DNA from: Polytrichum commune
Taxonomy: Eukaryota > Streptophyta > Polytrichopsida > Polytrichales > Polytrichaceae
Assembly (NCBI GenBank): GCA_950295325.1
Contig: OX485806.1
Span: forward strand, 15,870,001-15,934,000
Reading direction: 5' to 3'
Length of the DNA: 64,000 bases
The notes beneath the pieces are model-generated. The model searched no databases. It saw nothing but the letters and a program-made list of their open reading frames with translations, and had not been told where the DNA came from. Position numbers and translations under genes: made by a program. Positions 23,900-34,843 of the stretch are shown here, one piece after another (the first letter of the stretch is position 1; each line of letters starts with the position of its first letter).

Positions 23900-25788
23900 A
23901 CTTGGCAAGAATGCCTCATTTTTTATGTTTTCTACTTCATTATTGAGATTTAATGCGCTAGGGAGGGCGTGAAGATAAGGAGCGACGAAGTTCCGGAGTT
24001 TTGGAGCGGAGGAAGCCGCGGATTGTTGAAGCAACAAGAAGAAAGATGTGTGCTTGTGAAGTTTAGACATCACCTTGAATTGTGGTGAGAAATCTTGAAT
24101 TCTCCACGGAATTTCGTGTCATTTGTTTGTTTGCAAGCTTGAATTCACATTATTGAGCTTGTCAAGAACACTCTTGATTTTGATTCAAGTGTGATTTCAT
24201 TCAAAACAATAAACAAAAAAAAAATTAAAAGAGAGGGAGAGAAGAGAGGCGGAGGAGCTCCTCTTGGAGCTCCTGGTTTTCCTCTCGGCGGCCACACGGC
24301 GGCACGCCGCGGCGGCCGGCGGCAAGCTGGCCCCACCCCCCTCCTCCCTTCCTCCTTCCTCCTTCCTCCTTCCCCCCCGGTACCCCCTCCCCGTACCTTC
24401 CTCTCCCCTTCCCCTAGGCCCAGCTAGGCTATCCACCCTACCTCCCCTATCTAGCTATCCCCAGCTACCCCCCCCTACCCAGCTAGCTCCCCTCTACCCC
24501 ACCTAGTCCCTAACCCCAGCTAGACTAGCCACCTAGTCCCCCTAGGCTACCCCCCTCCCTCTGTTGCAGCAGCAGCAACCTGCTGCAGCCTTTTTATTAT
24601 TTATTATTATTATTATTTAATTTAAAAAAACAATTAGTTTATTGTATTATTGATTGTATTTTTCAATACAATAACAATACAACATACAATAAACTAAGGT
24701 ATCGAGAGGTCAAGCAAGAAGAGAATGAAATTCTTGGAATTATGAATATCACACTTCGGCGCCAAGGTTGAGGGCACCTTTTCGAGTTTCTTGGCGATTG
24801 TGGGTTGTGTATACGTTTGGTACAAAATCATTTTGTTGAGAGGGGTGAAGCATTGCGGGAGAGGTTCGCGGGAGCATCCGGCAACACGCGGAGGACGTGG
24901 GATCTCGGCGAATTTGCACTTAGCTTCTTTTTCTTCCGCAACGACTTCATAGAGGTATTTGTCATAAGCGGGGATTTTCATTCTCTTTTATTTAGGGGCG
25001 GATTGTGGGCATTGGATTTATTTAGGGGCACGTTGTGGACATTGGCTTTATTTAGGGGCAATTTGTGGGCGTTATGAATCATTTTAGGATGTTGTAGGTG
25101 TTAGGATTTATTTGGGAATAGGTTGATTGTTGTTGTAGATTTTATTTTGGTATAAGTTTATAAATTGTTTAGGGATTGCCTAGGGGTGGAGCGAATTGGC
25201 ATATGGAATTACCATTCGACTTAACAAGATAATTTGTTAAGCGCGAATTGTGTTAAGCAACACAAATTCCAAGGACTTTAGGAAGGAGAGGATTTTATAT
25301 TATAGTACTAGATGAGAGATGTGCATAGTTAGCATTTCATTTTCTTAAGCAACAGGGGCTCTTTATTTTGACCACCAACTGCAGGCGGGTGCCAGTTGGT
25401 TGCGGTCGTTTTCAATTTCTGCTTGAATCTTGTTTTGGGGAAGAGGATCCAGTGTTGTTCTTGCATTGTTCATTGTATTTTGTTTTGGTACCTTCCCCTG
25501 TGGCGGGCTGTAGTGCTGGAGTATTCTAGCACTGCCCCATTTTGTGTAGTCCTAGATTGTGATAGGGTACTGTGGAGGTGAGGTCGGATTAATGACCGAC
25601 GGGACCTTTGTTTGTGCACCAAGTGGGCGGTGTTTGTTTTCACTTGTGGTGAGGCTGGGTTAATGACCAGCAGACCATAAGTTTTGGTGGTGGTTGCAGG
25701 TGCAGGTTGCCTTTGACCTTTTTTTTCTTTGTACCTGGATACTAATTCATTTGGGTTGTTGATTCGGTGACCATCCCATTGTGGGTTT
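23900..25788 (+). other. Gypsy 5' leader with low-complexity tracts
   Basis: This lies between the LTR core and gag. It holds a CT/CCT-rich tract (about 24331-24500), an AT tract at 24590-24620, and three near-tandem copies of a unit of about 33 bp containing TTTATTTAGGGGC (about 24985-25077). No gene is supported, and no clear tRNA primer-binding site was found. Confidence 0.5.
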
Positions 25789-28200
25789 ATGGTTACAACT
25801 CGTACTCAACACTATCGTTCTCCATCCCCAGGAGCATCGGAAGGTCATCCCTCGGACCTCTCGGACGTTGAACCAGTGGTAGCACCCAACGTGGCTTTTC
25901 AGCCTACTTCGGCGTGGGAGACTATCACTCGGTCTCACGTCCTGTGGGTGGGAACCTTTGACGATATGGAGGAGGAGACTAGAGGAGGGATACGGGACCG
26001 GTTTTCCGGTCGAGCAGGGACCATTTCTCTGCAAGACTGGAAAATCCGGTTTCGTACGTGGATGCGAGAGAAACGCCAACGCAATACCAATTTTAACGAT
26101 TGGTATGCGTTTGAGCTTCTGCCTCAGCATTTGGAGCATGAAGCTCTCCAAACTTATGAGCAGTGGACGGAGGCTCATTGGATGGAGCTGCGCCAGGTGG
26201 AGCGGTACTGGGAGACTCGGGTTGAGTTGGTATCCGCATTGAAGGAAGGCGCAACTTCCAGTTTCATGGCCGTTCCGGATGTCAAGACGGAGGTACCGGA
26301 GGGAGGTTATGTGGTGGATGTGGAGAGAGCTCCTCCTGGTGAGCCAAGGGCTACGGGTCCTGCTCCCACTGCGGCGAGTACGTCAAGCCCAGTTCTTCCA
26401 CTCTCGCGTTATGCCATGGCCACCCAAGCGGCTTTAGCCTCTTTAGGGGCTCCGCTAGATTTTGAGCCATTGCAGACATTTGAGCTACATCTACAGGGGG
26501 AGTACGGAGGCTTCCGTCGTGACCAGATGCAGCGGATACAAGATTTCAGACGGGAGAAGGACGATACACCTCGTACCATGTATACGAGGTTGGCGAGGTT
26601 TGCCAGAGAATCTGGAGGTGTGTTCGCGGAAAGTCAGTTGGTGAAGGTGTTTTGTCAAAGATTGACAAACGTCTCCTTGACTTGGCGCTACCCAGGATCA
26701 TCATGGAGTTTGGTGGTCGAGCGACACTCGCAGAGGCATTCGCCGTGGTGGAGCAGTGTGATCATGCATTATGTCAGCACGATGCCACTGATTTGGTGTC
26801 CTTGCTAGTGGATTCTAGCAAATCCCGAAGAGTTCCGGTTGCGGCTGCGGGATTGGCGGAGGCCGAGGTAGACAAGACCATGTATTGTTGGTCTTGTGGG
26901 CAGGCCGACTGTCGCGCACCTGTCCATGAGGAGTGCCCGAAACACCATGGGCACAAGGGGGACCCCGGAGTGACACCCGGGACTTGTGGCGCCATTGGTG
27001 AGAGGGCCCAAGTGATCCTAGTGTGGGTGAGGGCCCCGGGCGTTGGGAACGCCTCCCACCCACGGAGACTAGGAGGCACAAGGGTAAGGCCATGAGCTCT
27101 GCGTAGCTCATGGCGTGGTGATTCTAGAATGCTCAAGAACACCTCAATCGGAGGTGTGAGCTAGGAGTTATGGCCATTTGAGTGGGGCGCTGTCCCGGGA
27201 CAGCGCCCTGGTACAGCAGTGCCTGGGAGTGATTCCCGGGACTGCCAAGGTTCAAACAGGCATAACTTCCTCAAGACTTGCCCGAATGGGGCAAGTGAGC
27301 AGTCCATCGGCATCTACGTGAAGCGTAGATGAAGATAGAGTGGTTGGTTGTTATGATCAGACATCATACAAGGAAGTTATGATGGTCTGAAGCTGCTGGG
27401 GGGTTCTAGGCCCAGCAGCTAAAGGAGAATGTCCACTTGGCCCCAACTCTTGGTAGAGAGACAAGAGGTTGGTTGACGGTGGGGTAGGGGCCCCGCGTAG
27501 AGTCCTAGAGGCTTATATGGGTGAGGTGGTGTGGCCTCACCCACCCGAGGCCGAACGGCACGGCCTCCATGGGCATTGGCCCAATGTGAGGCCATAGTGG
27601 CCTAGTATGGCTCGGGTTGTTGTAGTGTTGGTCCGGCAACACGATGATCAACATAAGATTGGACTTCCATGGATGGAAGTCCACATCTAAGGATTGGTTA
27701 CCGATTGAAGGGGTTGGTTACCGATTAAAGGGGTGAGTCCCTAAAGCAAAGTAGGAGGGTTGGTTCCCCTCCTATGAACTATAAGGTCCGGGGTAGGAGG
27801 AGCTAACCATTAGCATGGCGGAATGCGAATGGTTAGCGCTCGTAACCTTTGCTAAAATTGAAAATTGGCAAGATTGTCAAGGGGGCTTAGCAAGGGTTGC
27901 GACACCGGCCACTCTAAGAAGGACTGTCCTTCGAAGCAAAGGCAAGCCCAGACCGTCACTACTCCGAAGCGGAAACCATTTGTTCCCGCTAAGGGCTCGG
28001 CGAAGGGGACGACGGGTAATCAGTTACCCAAGCAGTTGAAGTGTTCCCATTGTGGGCGGAACAATCACGCGGTAGAGAACTGCTTTGTTCTCCATCCTGA
28101 GAAACGTCCTTCTTCCGACCGGGAGAAGACGTTGGAGGCGAAGATTGGAGCCATGGAGGAGAGGTTCAAAAGCTTGGCATCATCCGACCAAATCTTGGCC
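25789..28200 (+). pseudogene. gag: gag with a zinc knuckle split by a solo LTR
   Basis: The frame opens with ATG at 25789 in an RNA-packaging capsid protein. Two gag-like helical regions are visible (around DWKIRFRTWM and LQTFELHLQGEYGG). Near 26652 the reading continues one frame over (SKIDKRLLDLALPRIIMEF), consistent with loss of one T in a T-run. The zinc knuckle begins CWSC at 26884-26895 and resumes as GHSKKDC at about 27907-27927; between them is a 995-bp insertion plus its 5-bp target duplication. Without these the spacing is CX2CX4HX4C, and the 1000-bp total shift explains the frame change across the insertion. A second Cys/His motif (CSHCGRNNHAVENC) follows at about 28041-28082. Confidence 0.8.
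26910..27904. mobile_element. Solo LTR, family 1, copy 1 (inside gag)
   Basis: The ends are TGTCGC and GCGACA (TG...CA). The flanks are CCGAC (26905-26909) and CCGGC (27905-27909), a 5-bp target duplication with one change. No internal coding region or second LTR is present, so this is a solo LTR of another retroelement. It matches 48049-49020 in reverse orientation over its length. Confidence 0.85.
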
Positions 28201-29250
28201 TCACCGTCTTCCTCCGGAGCTCATGCTAGTTCTTCCACTCCGGATTACTATATGTTCGGAGCCTTGGGCGAGGTGGTGAGTTCCGCGGCCATGACACGTG
28301 CTCAAGCCGTGTCACAATCCATACCTTCGACTACAAATGAATATGTGGTAGGCTCGCGAGCTCGGGACAATGCGCCCGCGGACCAAATTGGTCAGACACG
28401 ACTACCATTATCTTTTGGATTGGCCGATGCCGTCCAATCTGTCAGTGGTCGTCATCTGAACGATGAGGTTTCACATTCAGCGACTGATGTGGCGCACACG
28501 TTGGCATCCAAGGTGTTGCACACACCTTTGTTCACGGCCATGGAGTGGTCATCGCCAAAGTTCCAACTTGCTAAGGTTTTTCACTTAGCAGGTAGGATTT
28601 TGGAAGGGAAGGCATCCTTACCTTCTCTGACCGTGGCTCAAGCCACTACGGACATCCCTGCTTCTGAAGATCCTGAGGATGTGGCCGAACGGCGAGCGAG
28701 ACTTGCGGCAGAGACCATTGCGTCTTTTGACGCACACGCCTCAGATGACAAGACACCGACCACGTCTTATGACTCACCAGTATCCGCGGGTGCAGCCTAT
28801 CTGTCTGATGTCACTGCTAGACCTGTCCGTGAGCGCCGCGGTATTCGACCCGGCGTTGTGCGTAAGGTGAATGATACCGGAATTTTGGTGGTCAGTCGCA
28901 CTGGGAGCAATGCTACTCGGGTTGCTCCCCGTTGTGTGATGATGGATTCAGGGGCACAGCCAGTTATGATCGGCAAGAGGCTTGCCCAAGAGTTGAGGTT
29001 GACGGCCGAGGATTTGGCTTCATGTCCATTCACCATTGTCACATCCATTGGTCACGTGGAGCGGGCCATGGCTTATACTCGAGAGCCATTACAGCTTAGC
29101 TTCCGAGTGAAGCCTGGAGATTCACCCGCACCTCTTCTTCTTAGGTGTGCGGTGACGGATGCGACCAACTATGACATTTTAGTTGGTTAGCAAGTACTTT
29201 ACCCTCTTGGTTTTGGTTTGGACAACTGGACTGAGGAGGCGTGGATTTGA
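28200..29250 (+). pseudogene. Gypsy linker and aspartic protease
   Basis: A long Ser/Ala-rich linker is followed by a retropepsin-like domain. The catalytic motif is DSGA (Asp codon 28945-28947), with a C-terminal YDILVG at about 29170-29187. The protease would cut the polyprotein. A TAG at 29188-29190 and a TGA at 29248-29250 interrupt the frame, which otherwise continues straight into the methyltransferase. Confidence 0.75.
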
Positions 29251-29292
29251 CCAGGTTGGTCGGCTGGGGATGGCCGCAGGGAACTTATTCCC

Positions 29293-30873
29293 GTGGCTTT
29301 CGCGGCGGCCACGACCATAGCACCATTATCTATGGTTTTTGGATGTGGTGCTATGGTGGACACATTGCCTTATGGTTCCACATTGTTGGAGGAGTCATTG
29401 GCATTCATGGGGAGTACAGACGATCAACGGGATATGGCACCTAAGGGTGCATTGGTGCGCCATCCCAAGGATCCTCTTCCTCCTTGGCGTGATTCCGCCG
29501 AGCTATTTCGGAGGTGCGAGGATATTGTTCATTCTCTCACTCCTAGGACACCGGTCATACCGGGTGTCCTCTCGGCATTGGCACATCCCATTTTATGGCA
29601 GCCGCCAGACGCGGGAATTACTTTGGTGGAACTGTTTGGGGGCATCGGCACAGGCTTAGCGGCCGTATTGGAGGCTGGCCTCACGGTCAGACGGTATGTC
29701 TATGTGGACAACTCTCCAGTGTCCACCCGTGTGGCTCGTCACCATCTTCACCAGTTGATGGTATTGTACCCCCAGCAGTTACATCCAACTGCCATTCATG
29801 GGTGTTTTTCACGTCTCCCTCGTGATGTTACACTCATCAGTGAGGCCGACTTACGACACTTGGGCCCGGTGGATATGGTGATTGCGGGATGGCCATGCCA
29901 AGGCCACTCACGTGCTGGAGCAGGCCGAGGTTTAGAGGATCCCAGGTCTAGCCTTTTTTGGGATCTCATCCGGCTTATGCAGTGGTGGTTTATCCACCAA
30001 CCTTCCCCTCCAGGGTATATCTTCGAGAATGTACCTTTGTTGGGAGACTCTTGGGACAAGGTGTTGGAAGGCGATTATTATGTTCGTCAACACCTTGGAG
30101 ATCCCATTTTTGTGGATGCCGCGAGCATTGGTTCTTATGCCCACCGACTTCGGTGGATTTGGACCAACCTCGCACCGTCATCTACTTTAGCTGCAGCATT
30201 TTCTGCAGTGCCTCCACCTTTTGATTAAAAGGTGGATGACATCTTGGATCCAAACCGGACTTCTTTGCCGGTTATTCGAGATGATTTACCCCCGTTGGCA
30301 TTGGTCAATAAAATGGGGGCACCACGGCGGGCCTTTCCCACATTTATGACGTTTCCACAGTCATTCGCTTTCCGCGCTAGGGGGCCGGGTATGGTGTGGG
30401 ATGTTCACACCAAAACCCACACCGAACCATTGGCTGACGAACGGGAACGTGCCATGGGATTCCGCACTGGCACCACCGCAGCTCCCGGCCTTTCTGAGGG
30501 CCAACGACGCTTCGTGTTGGGCCAAGCTATGGATCTTCATACTATGGTGTGGACTGTTGCTTTATGCCTTTCATTGCAAAGGCATCGTGGTGACCAGTGG
30601 TTGTCTCTGGGGGCAGAGGACTCTGGTCAGGGGGCACAGCGGTCCACACCCATGGAGGAGGGAATTCACGCCATAGTTGGAGAAGCCGAACGAATTTTTC
30701 AATTCGAGCAGCATGTGATGGAGGAGCTTCGAGCTCAACATTTTTACACTGCTTCGGTTTCTTCGCCTCCGGTGGTGGCTTCATCATCACATATTGGTGG
30801 TGATGAAGAAATGTCAGACTCTAGTACTAGCACCGAGACTGGGGGCATGGTTAATGCCCCCTCCTCTCATTAG
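29293..30873 (+). pseudogene. C5-cytosine DNA methyltransferase domain inside the gypsy polyprotein
   Basis: The domain moves a methyl group from S-adenosylmethionine to cytosine C5. Motifs in order: I, VELFGGIGTGLAAVLEAG (SAM binding, about 29623-29676); II, YVYVDNSPVSTRVARHHL; IV, GWPCQGHS with the catalytic Cys codon at 29896-29898; VI, FENV (about 30021-30032); VIII, SYAHRLRWIWTNL. After a TAA at 30226-30228 the same frame goes on with TFPQSFAFRARGPGMVWD, DERERAMGF and a motif-X-like LGQAMDLHTMVW, so all core motifs are present but split by one stop. The motif VIII and C-terminal wording looks closer to DNMT3-like than to DNMT1/CMT enzymes. No chromodomain or BAH domain is visible. Capture of methyltransferases by retroelements is known in algae and dinoflagellates. 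Confidence 0.85.
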
Positions 30874-32560
30874 CAATTAGAGTCTGTGCCAGCATCAGGT
30901 GGTTCTTCTTTGGTGGAGAGGAAGACTACATAGTTTGATGATTGGCCATTGGAATTGGGCCCTCATCTCACTGGTGCTGAGGCACGGAAAGTACGAGCAT
31001 TTATTCGCTCGTACCGTAGGTGTTTTGCTTTTAGCCTTCAAAATCTTGAAGGTTATAAAGGAAAGCCCATCCACATTCAGTTGGAGGACGACCATCCCAT
31101 TTTTCGGAGACCTTATAGGCTCAGTGTTTCCGAGCGGAGCGGCGTTCAGGCTTGTTGCCGAGAGCTTTTGGCAGCAAGGCTAATCGAACTTTCCAACGGG
31201 GAGTATGCTTGTGCTACGGTTATGCCATCGAAAAAGGATATCTTTGGCAATTGGACGGAGAAGCGGATGTGCGGGGATTACCGTCCAGTTAATCGGAAGA
31301 CCAAGTCGGATCGATATCCCATGCCAATCCCGGAGGAGTTGTTCGATGCCCTCGGATTTGCTCGAGTCTTTAGCACGTTGGACTTGAGATCCGGCTATCA
31401 CCAACTCCCATTACTTGTGGGAGACCGAATGAAAACCGCATTCTGGGGAGTTGATCAAGATGGGAAGGATCAACTTTACCATTGGAAGTTTCTTCCGTTT
31501 GGCCTGAAGAATGCACCTGCGGAGTTTCAAAGAATGATGGACCAAGTTCTCTCTGGCTTACCCTTTTCTCGGCGTTACATTGATGACGTTATCATTTTCA
31601 GTATAACACCACAGGAGCATGTAAGGCATCTTCAAGCTGTTTTTGAGCGGTTGCAGCGGTGGGGATTGCGCTTGCACCATGGCAAGTGCAAGTTTTTTCA
31701 TGACCGGCTGGCATATCTGGGGCATATGATTGTTCCAGGAGGTCTTGGGGTACAACAAGCTAAGGTGGACGCCTTGCAGAAGATTCCGGCACCGGTTGAT
31801 GTGCCGAGACTTCGTGCTTTCTTGGGCTTGGCGAATTACTATCGGCGATTCGTCAAGAACTTTAGCTTGATCGCCAAGCCTCTCACCATTCTCACGAGCA
31901 AGGACCAACCGTGGACTTGGGGTCGTGAGCAACAACAGGCGTTTGAGACATTGAAGCAGAAATTGGGTACAGCTCCAGTTCTTCGACGTCCAGATGTCTC
32001 CAAATCTTTCCAGTTGCATACAGATTGGAGTTCATTGGGTTTGGGAGCAGTTCTCACTCAAAAGGATGATTTTAGTCGGGAATATGTTGTTGCTTACGCT
32101 TCGCGAAGCAATAACACGGCGGAGGCTAATTATTCATCCTACGAGGGAGAAGCATTGGCGGCGGTATGGGCTATTGCCCATTTTCGGCCGTATCTTTATG
32201 GTCAGCACTTTACTTTAGTGACTGACCATCAACCGTTACGGTGGCTCATGGAGTCGGATAAGCTTACTGGCAAGCTTACCAGGTGGGCTTTATTGCTCTA
32301 GGAGTATGACTTTGAGGTGGTACACCGTGCTGGGATTACCAACATGGATGCAGATGGACTCTCACGCAATCCAAGTCCTTCAGATGAGGACTTGACCGGG
32401 GCCAGATGGCATGGAGATTGTGATCGAGAGGCGGTTCCAGGTTGGCACGCGGCTGCCTACCTTACTTTATTTTCTGGTGCATCTGTTGAGATTCTGATAC
32501 ATGGCTCGGATGATGAGACTGATCGGCCTCAAGCTATTGCGGATATATGGGAGGATCTTC
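30874..32560 (+). pseudogene. pol: Gypsy reverse transcriptase and RNase H
   Basis: RT begins near 31080. It shows MCGDYRPVNRKT, FSTLDLRSGYHQL, FLPFGLKNAPAEFQRMM and the active site YIDDV (Asp codons 31582-31587), then LGHMI. RNase H follows with LHTDWSSLGLGAVL, YEGEALAAVWAI and TDHQPLRWL, which carry the expected acidic residues. A TAG at 32299-32301 sits in front of EYDFEV, where gypsy elements normally have QEYDFEV, so a former CAG is very likely. Two more TAGs (30871 and 30931) precede RT. The enzyme would copy the element's RNA in the cytoplasm. Confidence 0.9.
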
Positions 32561-34005
32561 CCGTATTGCATAAGCTTCAACAGGGTACCTTCCCTTTGTC
32601 TATTTCGGCGATGGAAAGGGATAGGATTGGACATCGAATAACAAGGTTCCGTTGGGAGAACGGTTTGTTATTTCGATTGTGGCCGGATGGGACAAGGCGT
32701 ATTGTTCCTAGGCCGGATCAGAGGGCCTCCTTGGTGCGACAAGTGCACGAGGAACTTGGCCATTTTGGCATACGCAGGACACATTCGATGTTGCGCGGCC
32801 AATATTGGTGGACTGGCATGTATCAGCAGGTGGCTGCATATGTCGGAAGGTGTGAAGTTTGTGACCGGGTCAGGTCTAGCTTTAACACCTTATCACCTCA
32901 GCTACAGCCCTTACCTATCATGGGATTAGGCTACCGTTGGTCGCTGGACTTTGCAGGGCCGTTGGTGGTTACACCACGTGGATCAAAGTACGTTTTGGTG
33001 ATGGTGGAGCATTTTAGCAAGTGGATTGAGCTTGTTGCTCTACCCCAGAACTCTGCAGAGTTGGCCGCGGCCGCCTTTTTGGATCGTGTGTTAGCACGTT
33101 TTGGAGCACCAGCTGAGGTGTTGACGGACCAAGGAAGGGAGTTCCTTGGTGTTTTTGAGGAGTTGTGCACTAAGGCTCTCATAGATCACCGCACCACCTC
33201 TCGGGATCATCCGGAGGCAGATGGCTTGGCTGAACGGGTTGTTCAGACAACCAAGCGTGGCTTGAGGAAGTATGGATTACTTCGGGGAAGCCACCGGGAT
33301 TGGGACCTTATGTTGCCATGGATTGCTATGGGCTATCAATTTAGTAGGCATGCCTCTTTGGCATCCTACAGCCCGTATCAATTATTGTATGGACGTGAGC
33401 CTATACCCCCGAGTTCTATTCGGGAAAAACTAGCTCCTGTTGTGAACTTGGATGACCCAGACCTTTGGGCAGAGTGTTTGCAGGAGCGGGCTCAATTCTT
33501 CCAGAGGGCCATGCCTATGGCCATGGAGAATTTGTCCATTGCTCAGCATCGTGACACATTGCGTTATGCACGCATTCGTAGTGGTGCTTACCGACCTCAG
33601 TTGCGGAGATTTCGGCAGGGGGATTATGTCTATCTCCAACGTGAGGCGCCTACGACATTGGATGTCAGGGCGGGGCGCACTATCCTTCGGGTGAAGGAGG
33701 TGATGCCGAGTGGTTTGTTGTTGTTGGAAGGCAAGGATGGCAGGGAATGTCGCGATCATTCCAAAAATTGTGCCCCATGTCATCTACCTATTGAGGGTAC
33801 AATTCATCCTGAAGAGGGTCTTCCATGTTTTGTGTGTGGAGAGAAGAAAAGAGCAGCTACTATGCTCTTGTATGATCAGTGTCAACGCGGTTGGCACATG
33901 GCATGCTTGAGGCCACCCTTGACTTCTCTACCATCTGGACAGTGGAGTTGTCCTCGCTGTCGAGGATCTTCGGTACTTGGTGCTTCCACCAATCGTACTC
34001 AATGA
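32561..34005 (+). CDS. Gypsy integrase with a C-terminal PHD-like finger
   Basis: This part of the frame is open to a TGA at 34003-34005. The HHCC zinc-binding region is HEELGHFGIRRTH...CEVC. The catalytic triad is Asp in SLDFAG (32947-32949), Asp in LTDQGREF (33127-33129) and Glu in LAERV (33232-33234), with the usual D-34-E spacing. A GPY/F-like module (GDYVYLQ...LRVKEV) follows. Then comes an added zinc finger at 33826-33960: CFVC, LLYDQC, RGWHMACLRPPL, WSCPRC. That is the pattern of a PHD finger (C4HC3), a reader of histone H3 tails, placed where many gypsy elements have a chromodomain. The Cys expected in LLCD is Tyr here (TAT, 33871-33873), so this copy's finger is probably damaged. Confidence 0.85.
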
Positions 34006-34290
34006 TCCTGTGTGGTTTTCATCATCTTGTACCTGCCCAAATGGAAAATGAGGAGTTATGGCATAGAGACGCAATCAACATGAGGCGGTGGATTTAATTC
34101 TTTGGGATCTGATGGCCAAACATCAGAGGCGATTAAGGATGGGGCTCACCTTGCACCCAGCCTACAGTTCCTTGGAATAACGTTTACCACACTAGTTAGT
34201 TGCGGAGCAATCTTTCATTATCCATGCCCTTTAGATTGGCATTGGTGCTAGCTGCTTGGCGGGACTCCATAGTCAGCTGAGGGGGGGCAT

Positions 34291-34843
34291 GTCGAGGTGT
34301 GTTGTTTATGTGTGACTTTGCTATGTTTTAGTGTTGTTTGTTAGTGGTGGTTGGTACTCGAGCTGCAGTGACACACGATCGCTATTTACACGACAGCTGT
34401 CACGGTATGCGGCGTCGATGGCCACACCTTATCCGTTGGGTTTCATCCATCTAGATTTGGATGGATGAATCTAGATGTGGAGAGGAAGGCTCCTAAATGA
34501 GGAGCCTCCTCCTTGGCTTGGCATTCTTGCCAAGTCAAGTCTTGTGAGTTAGTGTGTGGAGAGAGCTTGTGTGAGGTGTAGATTGCATGATTTTGCAATA
34601 AATCTTGAGTTCTTCTTCCCCTACTTACACTCTTGGATTCTCCCTTGGTGGAGTGAGAGATAGCTTGACTAGTTGTGTGCATTTGGAGAGAAATTAGAGC
34701 TCTTATAAGTGTTCTACTATCTTCCTTCTCTTATGAGTGTCAAGGTGTGTTGTTTATGTGTGACTTTGCTATATTTTAGTGTTGTTTGTTAGTGGTGGTT
34801 GGTACTCGAGCTGCAGTGATACACGATCGCTATTTACACGACA
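34291..34843 (+). repeat. Gypsy 3' LTR region with a 105-bp direct repeat on both sides of the LTR core
   Basis: The LTR core lies at 34399-34730. A 105-bp sequence starting TGTCGAGGTGTGTTG and ending CACGACA is at 34291-34395 and again, with a few changes, at 34738-34843. It is absent next to the 5' core. The element may truly start its LTR at 34291 (a G-rich tract precedes it), with the 5' LTR shortened and the last copy being the start of a second LTR; or a rearrangement duplicated the LTR end. Confidence 0.6.

Larger units (their letters stand above)
23579..34843 (+). mobile_element. Ty3/gypsy retroelement with an embedded DNA methyltransferase and a PHD-like finger
   Basis: Terminal sequences starting TGTCACGGTATGCGG at 23579 and 34399 match for about 320 bp. 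TTAC flanks the outer borders (23575-23578 and 34844-34847), a likely target duplication. Internally one long reading frame gives gag, protease, cytosine methyltransferase, RT, RNase H, integrase and a PHD-like finger. The copy is defective: a 1-nt frameshift near 26652, stops at 29188, 29248, 30226, 30871, 30931 and 32299, and a solo LTR at 26910-27904. The domain order (integrase after RNase H) is that of Ty3/gypsy, not copia. The methyltransferase sits between protease and RT. Primer-binding site and polypurine tract are not certain; a G-rich tract lies at 34280-34288. Confidence 0.9.

Noticed and set aside
24191-24506. Genes in the CT-rich gypsy leader
   Set aside because: Frames are low-complexity Pro/Ser text from a CCT tract, open on both strands.
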